A DNA stretch of 10,132 nt, from NCBI GenBank assembly GCA_003517945.1, contig DOZP01000154.1:1-10132 (forward strand), in the 5' to 3' direction. Below the pieces are notes generated by a model. That model was not told the DNA's origin and ran no database searches. It worked only from the letters and a program-made list of their open reading frames with translations. Shown here one piece after another: positions 6,871-10,132 of this stretch. Both the position numbers and the translations under genes were made by a program. The stretch is from Porphyromonadaceae bacterium. Its GTDB lineage: Bacteria; Bacteroidota; Bacteroidia; Bacteroidales; Tannerellaceae. The number at the start of each line of letters is the position of its first letter. The first letter of the stretch is position 1.

Positions 6871-7668
6871 TTATTTGGGTTGTTTTCCGATATAAGCGAG
6901 AATTCCTCCGTCAACATACAGGATATGTCCGTTTATGAAGTTGGAAGCGTCAGACGCCAGAAATACGGCCGGTCCTTTCAGGTCATCTGTTGTTCCCCAG
7001 CGTGCAGCCGGCGTTTTGGATATGATGAAAGAATCAAAGGGATGACGTGAGCCGTCCGTTTGTTTTTCGCGTAATGGCGCCGTTTGAGGGGTTGCAATGT
7101 ACCCCGGCCCGATGCCGTTACACTGTATATTATATTCTCCGTATTCGGAGGCTATATTGCGTGTCAGCATTTTTAGTCCTCCTTTGGCCGCAGCATAAGC
7201 GGAAACGGTTTCCCTGCCAAGCTCGCTCATCATAGAGCAGATATTAATGATCTTTCCCTGGCCCTTTTTGATCATGGCGGGAATAACTGCTTTGGCTACG
7301 ATAAAGGGACCATTCAGGTCAATATCAATTACCTGACGGAATTCGGCGGCAGTCATTTCGTGCATGGGGATGCGTTTAATGATACCTGCATTGTTCACCA
7401 GAATATCAATTACGCCGACTTCTTTTTCTATTTTGGCAATCGTTGAATTAACTTCCTCTTCATTGGTTACGTCAAATACATATCCATGAGCATCAATGCC
7501 TTCTGCTTTGTATTTTTTTATAGCATCTTCAACCAAATCCAACCTTAAATCATTGAAAACGATTTTTGCTCCGGCTTCGGCTAAAGCTGACGCAATGGCG
7601 AATCCAATACCATAAGAAGCTCCTGTCACTAAAGCTATTTTGCCTTTTAATGAAAATTGATTGTTCAT
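6871..7668 (-). CDS. kduD: SDR dehydrogenase, KduD / gluconate 5-dehydrogenase type
   Basis: The 265-residue product is a classical short-chain dehydrogenase. It shows the nucleotide-binding motif TGASYGIG (15-22), NNAG (92-95), and the catalytic tetrad N119, S145, Y158 and K162 (YAAAK). The acidic D40 after the second strand suggests a preference for NAD(H), but this is only a rule of thumb. The C-terminal part, with TPQTAPLRE, GSRHPFDSFI and the ending YVDGGILAYIGKQP, matches the longer gluconate 5-dehydrogenase (Ga5DH) subgroup rather than the shorter E. coli KduD. Being in one operon with kduI, the likely reaction is reduction of 2,5-diketo-3-deoxygluconate to 2-keto-3-deoxygluconate, the role of KduD, or DhuD in streptococci. 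The gene starts 19 nt after the DUF4861-like gene and is followed by a strong terminator. Family is certain; substrate is inferred. Confidence 0.9.
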   Translation of the reverse strand: MNNQFSLKGKIALVTGASYGIGFAIASALAEAGAKIVFNDLRLDLVEDAIKKYKAEGIDAHGYVFDVTNEEEVNSTIAKIEKEVGVIDILVNNAGIIKRIPMHEMTAAEFRQVIDIDLNGPFIVAKAVIPAMIKKGQGKIINICSMMSELGRETVSAYAAAKGGLKMLTRNIASEYGEYNIQCNGIGPGYIATPQTAPLREKQTDGSRHPFDSFIISKTPAARWGTTDDLKGPAVFLASDASNFINGHILYVDGGILAYIGKQPK

Positions 7669-7687
7669 ACGGTTTAAAATTTATGTA

Positions 7688-8842
7688 TTACAAGATTTTT
7701 ATAATCAATGGTTCTTCAAGCGCTTTTGTGAAATATCCGACGTAATTCTGAAAAGAATCAAGAGTCGGAAATCCGAATTTTTCCCAGCCGTATCCGGTAT
7801 AGTAAGTAATGGGTTGATCCGGATAATAAGAGGTTACTCCCAAGACATGCGAGTGTGTTTCTTCATTTTTATTTTTAGGGTGTATGATTGTATATGTGTT
7901 GGATATTATTCTTTCCAATCCGGCCGGAAATATCATACTGACATATACTTTGCCGGCTTTTTCATTTTCCGGTTCTTCGTATATGATAGCGGCGGTTCCG
8001 CTTTCCGTATATGCCGAATAAGCCTCGTCGTCTTCAGTACGTTTGACAAGTCCGGCGGCAACGGTTAAAGTATCACGGGTGTCATATTCCTGTGTTACTT
8101 TTGTAAACTGGGAACCCGCATCAATTGAAAAAGTACGTTTTTCGCCGAATGTCTTGTCGTTAACCGTAATATCTTTATAAGTAAGCCTGAATGTGGTGCG
8201 TAACGGTCCGTTTTCTAAAAGTTCCTGACCGGCAAAGTTTTCATTTAGTGTCAATGAATCTTTTTCAAAAGGAGCCATCATACCGGCTCCGAGGGTGCGT
8301 CCTACTTTATAATCGTCAAGTCCTTCCCCGTGGTCGTCGTGATAAGACTGAACGCCCCCTATATCATCTTTGTACCATTTGTCAATAATCAGGTTGCTCG
8401 TTTTCTTGTACCATACATCCAGTCCGTTACTGGGTCCGTCAACGGCGATGAGAGCCGGCCCGTATATACGGAATGCTACCCGGTCGTTTTCCCAGGCGAA
8501 ATCATCTTTTCGTTCGGTGATAAAACGTCCGTACACTTTTGGCGGGAAAGTTTGCTGAGCTCCTGTTTTTACCGTATAGGATAAGGTTTCTTTCGCTTTA
8601 ATATCCGCCTGGAATATCAGTTTTCCGTCATAGGTGATTTGTGACGGAATCATTTCTCCTTTTTGATCGACTACCATATATATCTTTTCTGCCGGAAGTT
8701 TCATTAATTTATCCGTTGATATTTCAACCATTTCCAGGCGATCGAACTCACTCGGATTTTCTACCGTTATATTCAGACCTGAGTTACATGAAAGCAGTAA
8801 AACAAAAGCTGAAATCAAAAAATATATTTTTTTCATGTTCAT
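7688..8842 (-). CDS. DUF4861-like lipoprotein in a uronate operon
   Basis: The 384-residue product starts MNMKKIYFLISAFVLLLSC. This is a type II signal peptide with lipobox LLSC and the lipidated cysteine at 19 (17 if the second ATG, at 8836, is used). The mature protein is rich in predicted beta strands and contains a His/Asp/Glu-rich motif YHDDHGEGLDDY (167-178) followed by GRTLGAGMMAP. It looks like the DUF4861 family, which is common in Bacteroidota carbohydrate clusters. The acidic-histidine motif could bind metal or sugar, but no activity can be read from sequence. It lies between kduI (36 nt upstream) and kduD (19 nt downstream) in one operon, so a role with unsaturated uronate oligosaccharides in the periplasm or at the outer membrane is likely. 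No obvious lipoprotein surface-export signal follows the cysteine, which mildly favours a periplasmic location. Confidence 0.8.
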   Translation of the reverse strand: MNMKKIYFLISAFVLLLSCNSGLNITVENPSEFDRLEMVEISTDKLMKLPAEKIYMVVDQKGEMIPSQITYDGKLIFQADIKAKETLSYTVKTGAQQTFPPKVYGRFITERKDDFAWENDRVAFRIYGPALIAVDGPSNGLDVWYKKTSNLIIDKWYKDDIGGVQSYHDDHGEGLDDYKVGRTLGAGMMAPFEKDSLTLNENFAGQELLENGPLRTTFRLTYKDITVNDKTFGEKRTFSIDAGSQFTKVTQEYDTRDTLTVAAGLVKRTEDDEAYSAYTESGTAAIIYEEPENEKAGKVYVSMIFPAGLERIISNTYTIIHPKNKNEETHSHVLGVTSYYPDQPITYYTGYGWEKFGFPTLDSFQNYVGYFTKALEEPLIIKIL

Positions 8843-8878
8843 TTGTATGTTAAGCGTTAAATAATTATACTTTATTTA

Positions 8879-9721
8879 TTAGCGGAGCTTATCTGCAGTG
8901 AAAGTGTCCATATCATCATAGTCCAGGTTTTCTCCACACATCGCCCAGATAAAAGTGTAATTGCTGGTTCCGGCCGCAGAGTGGATAGACCAGGAAGGTG
9001 AAATGACCGCCTGTTCGTTACCCATAAAGATGTGTCTTGTTTCCTGCGGTTGCCCCATGAAATGGCAAACAGACTGATGCTCCGGTATTTTAAAATAAAA
9101 ATAGGCTTCCATCCGGCGTGAATGCGTATGCGGGGGCATTGTATTCCATACACTTCCTTCTTTGATTTCGGTCAGCCCCATCTGTAACTGGCAACACGGC
9201 ACAATTTCATTTAATATCAACTGGTTTAATGTTCTTTCGTTAGATAGCGCTTTTACGCCCAATTCGCGTGTGCGGCGCATCTCTTTGGTGATTGCGGCTG
9301 TTGGAAATGCAGTATGTGCAGGTGAGGATGCAAAGTAAAATTTTGCCGGGAGGGTCTGATCTTTACTTTTGAAAGTGACTTCTTTCGACCCTCTTCCCAC
9401 ATATAATGCATCTTTGTAAGTCATTTCAAATTCTTTTCCGTCAACAGAGACAATTCCTTCATTTTCGATACAAATGATTCCTACTTCACGCCGTTCACAA
9501 AAATATTCGGAACGGATCAGACTTACAGTTTCCAGTTTCAGGTTTTCTTTTACGGGAAATGCTCCGCCTATGATAAGGCGGTCGTTATGGGTGTAAACCA
9601 TGATTACTTCATCTGCCCCAAATAATTTTTCGACTAAAAATTCAGCTCTTAATTGTGCTGTTTCGTAGCGTTTTACATCATCAGGATGTGTCCCCCATCG
9701 TTCTTCGATTGTTGTCTTCAT
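8879..9721 (-). CDS. kduI: 5-keto-4-deoxyuronate isomerase (4-deoxy-L-threo-5-hexosulose-uronate ketol-isomerase)
   Basis: The 280-residue product has the length and layout of KduI, a two-cupin-fold zinc enzyme. The zinc ligands known from E. coli KduI (two His, one Glu, one His) are present as H198, H200, E205 and H247, within PPHTHSRRMEAYFYF and PSWSIHSAAG. It converts 4-deoxy-L-threo-5-hexosulose uronate, made when unsaturated uronate from lyase digestion rearranges, into 2,5-diketo-3-deoxygluconate, the substrate of KduD. The start MKTTIEERWGTHPDDVKRY matches the family N-terminus. It is the first gene of a three-gene operon with a lipoprotein gene and the kduD-like gene. It acts in the cytoplasm. 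Confidence 0.96.
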   Translation of the reverse strand: MKTTIEERWGTHPDDVKRYETAQLRAEFLVEKLFGADEVIMVYTHNDRLIIGGAFPVKENLKLETVSLIRSEYFCERREVGIICIENEGIVSVDGKEFEMTYKDALYVGRGSKEVTFKSKDQTLPAKFYFASSPAHTAFPTAAITKEMRRTRELGVKALSNERTLNQLILNEIVPCCQLQMGLTEIKEGSVWNTMPPHTHSRRMEAYFYFKIPEHQSVCHFMGQPQETRHIFMGNEQAVISPSWSIHSAAGTSNYTFIWAMCGENLDYDDMDTFTADKLR

Positions 9722-9752
9722 ACTCTATATGTTTTTTGAATAAACAGGACGG

Positions 9753-9760
9753 TAAAGATA
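9753..9760 (-). promoter_or_regulatory. Candidate -7 element of the kduI operon promoter
   Basis: The minus strand reads TATCTTTA, matching TAnnTTTG except for the last base. Transcription start near 9746 would leave a leader of about 25 nt to the kduI ATG at 9721. No clear TTTG is seen at -33, as might be expected for a promoter that needs an activator. The 141-bp gap (9722-9862) is shared with the divergent nucleotidyltransferase gene. Confidence 0.4.
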
Positions 9761-9821
9761 CGTGAAAAATATGATATAGGAATAAATTAGGGAAAAAATG
9801 ATGAAAATCGCACTTATTTCG

Positions 9822-9829
9822 TATCTTTG
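9822..9829 (+). promoter_or_regulatory. Candidate -7 element of the nucleotidyltransferase gene
   Basis: TATCTTTG is an exact TAnnTTTG match. Transcription start near 9836 gives a leader of about 27 nt to the ATG at 9863. No convincing -33 TTTG is seen 19-21 nt upstream. Confidence 0.55.
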
Positions 9830-9862
9830 CCGCACTGAAAACAATACATAAAAAATGTGTAT

Positions 9863-10132
9863 ATGAGTAAAAAGGTTTTTGTGAGCGGATGTTATGATAT
9901 GCTGCACAGTGGTCATGTCGCATTTTTTGAGGAAGCTGCACAGTATGGAGATTTGTATGTGGGAATCGGTTCGGATAAAACTATTCAGGAACTGAAAGCC
10001 CGTAAAACGATCAATACGGACGCGGAGCGTTTGTATATGGTTAAGGCTTTGAAAGTAGTCAAAGATGCCTGGATAAACAGTGGTAGCGGCATTCTTGATT
10101 TTGCGGAAGATGTGATGCAACTGGCGCCTGAT
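9863..10132 (+). CDS. Nucleotidyltransferase of the cytidylyltransferase family, 5' part only
   Basis: The reading frame is open from ATG at 9863 to the window edge, giving the first 90 residues; the 3' end is missing. It starts MSKKVFVSGCYDMLHSGHVAFFEEA, which carries the HxGH nucleotide-binding motif as H15-S16-G17-H18 in the first loop of a Rossmann-like fold. GDLYVGIGSDKTIQELK follows (about residues 29-45). This matches the adenylyl-/cytidylyltransferase superfamily that includes TagD (glycerol-3-phosphate cytidylyltransferase) and the C-terminal domain of RfaE/HldE (heptose-phosphate adenylyltransferase). Such enzymes activate a phosphorylated sugar or alcohol for envelope polymers. The fragment does not settle which substrate is used or whether a second domain follows. 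It is divergent from kduI and probably unrelated to uronate use. Confidence 0.88.
   Translation, partial: MSKKVFVSGCYDMLHSGHVAFFEEAAQYGDLYVGIGSDKTIQELKARKTINTDAERLYMVKALKVVKDAWINSGSGILDFAEDVMQLAPD

Noticed and set aside
9725..10120. 131-codon open frame on the minus strand opposite the nucleotidyltransferase
   Set aside because: It is antisense to a clear HxGH-family gene and to the divergent promoter region; the predicted protein has no recognisable features.

Overview
The window looks like chromosomal DNA of a Bacteroidota species, probably order Bacteroidales. The signs are: promoter elements of the Bacteroidetes type (TAnnTTTG at -7); A/T-rich leaders without Shine-Dalgarno sequences; a YebC protein starting with the MGRAFEYRKARKMKRW-type N-terminus; and a KduI / DUF4861-like lipoprotein / KduD set typical of polysaccharide-using Bacteroidales. 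No insertion sequence, phage gene, tRNA, rRNA or CRISPR array is visible. I cannot name a genus.

Left end (1-232): no gene of ordinary size. A compact plus-strand unit may sit here: a promoter-like pair (17-49), a 30-codon ORF for a possible single-span membrane peptide (62-154) that contains a 13-bp inverted repeat, and a hairpin plus T-tract (193-232). It converges on the next operon.

Translation block (231-3453, minus strand): pheT (phenylalanyl-tRNA synthetase beta chain) followed after 31 nt by yebC, likely one transcript from a promoter just upstream of pheT. pheS is not in the window.

Middle (3621-6738): a minus-strand gene for a small exported protein of unknown function is divergent from a plus-strand two-gene operon. 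The operon encodes an SPFH-domain protein with a C-terminal GYF_2-like domain and a polyproline tail, then a double zinc-ribbon protein anchored by one C-terminal membrane helix. The pair resembles the YdjI/YdjG-type membrane-surveillance module of Bacillus, so the two proteins probably form a complex on the inner face of the cytoplasmic membrane. A bidirectional terminator (6804-6843) closes this operon and the facing kdu operon.

Uronate block (6871-9721, minus strand): kduI, a DUF4861-like lipoprotein, then an SDR dehydrogenase of the KduD/gluconate 5-dehydrogenase type. KduI and the SDR catalyse successive steps that turn unsaturated uronate from pectin or glycosaminoglycan breakdown into 2-keto-3-deoxygluconate. 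No lyase, SusC/SusD pair, transporter or regulator lies in the window.

Right end (9863-10132): the first 90 codons of a nucleotidyltransferase with a HxGH motif, divergent from kduI and with its own good promoter.

Most of the window is conserved, ordinary Bacteroidales content. The parts most worth a second look are the small left-end unit, the SPFH-GYF-polyproline / zinc-ribbon module, and the uncharacterised lipoprotein between two known enzymes.
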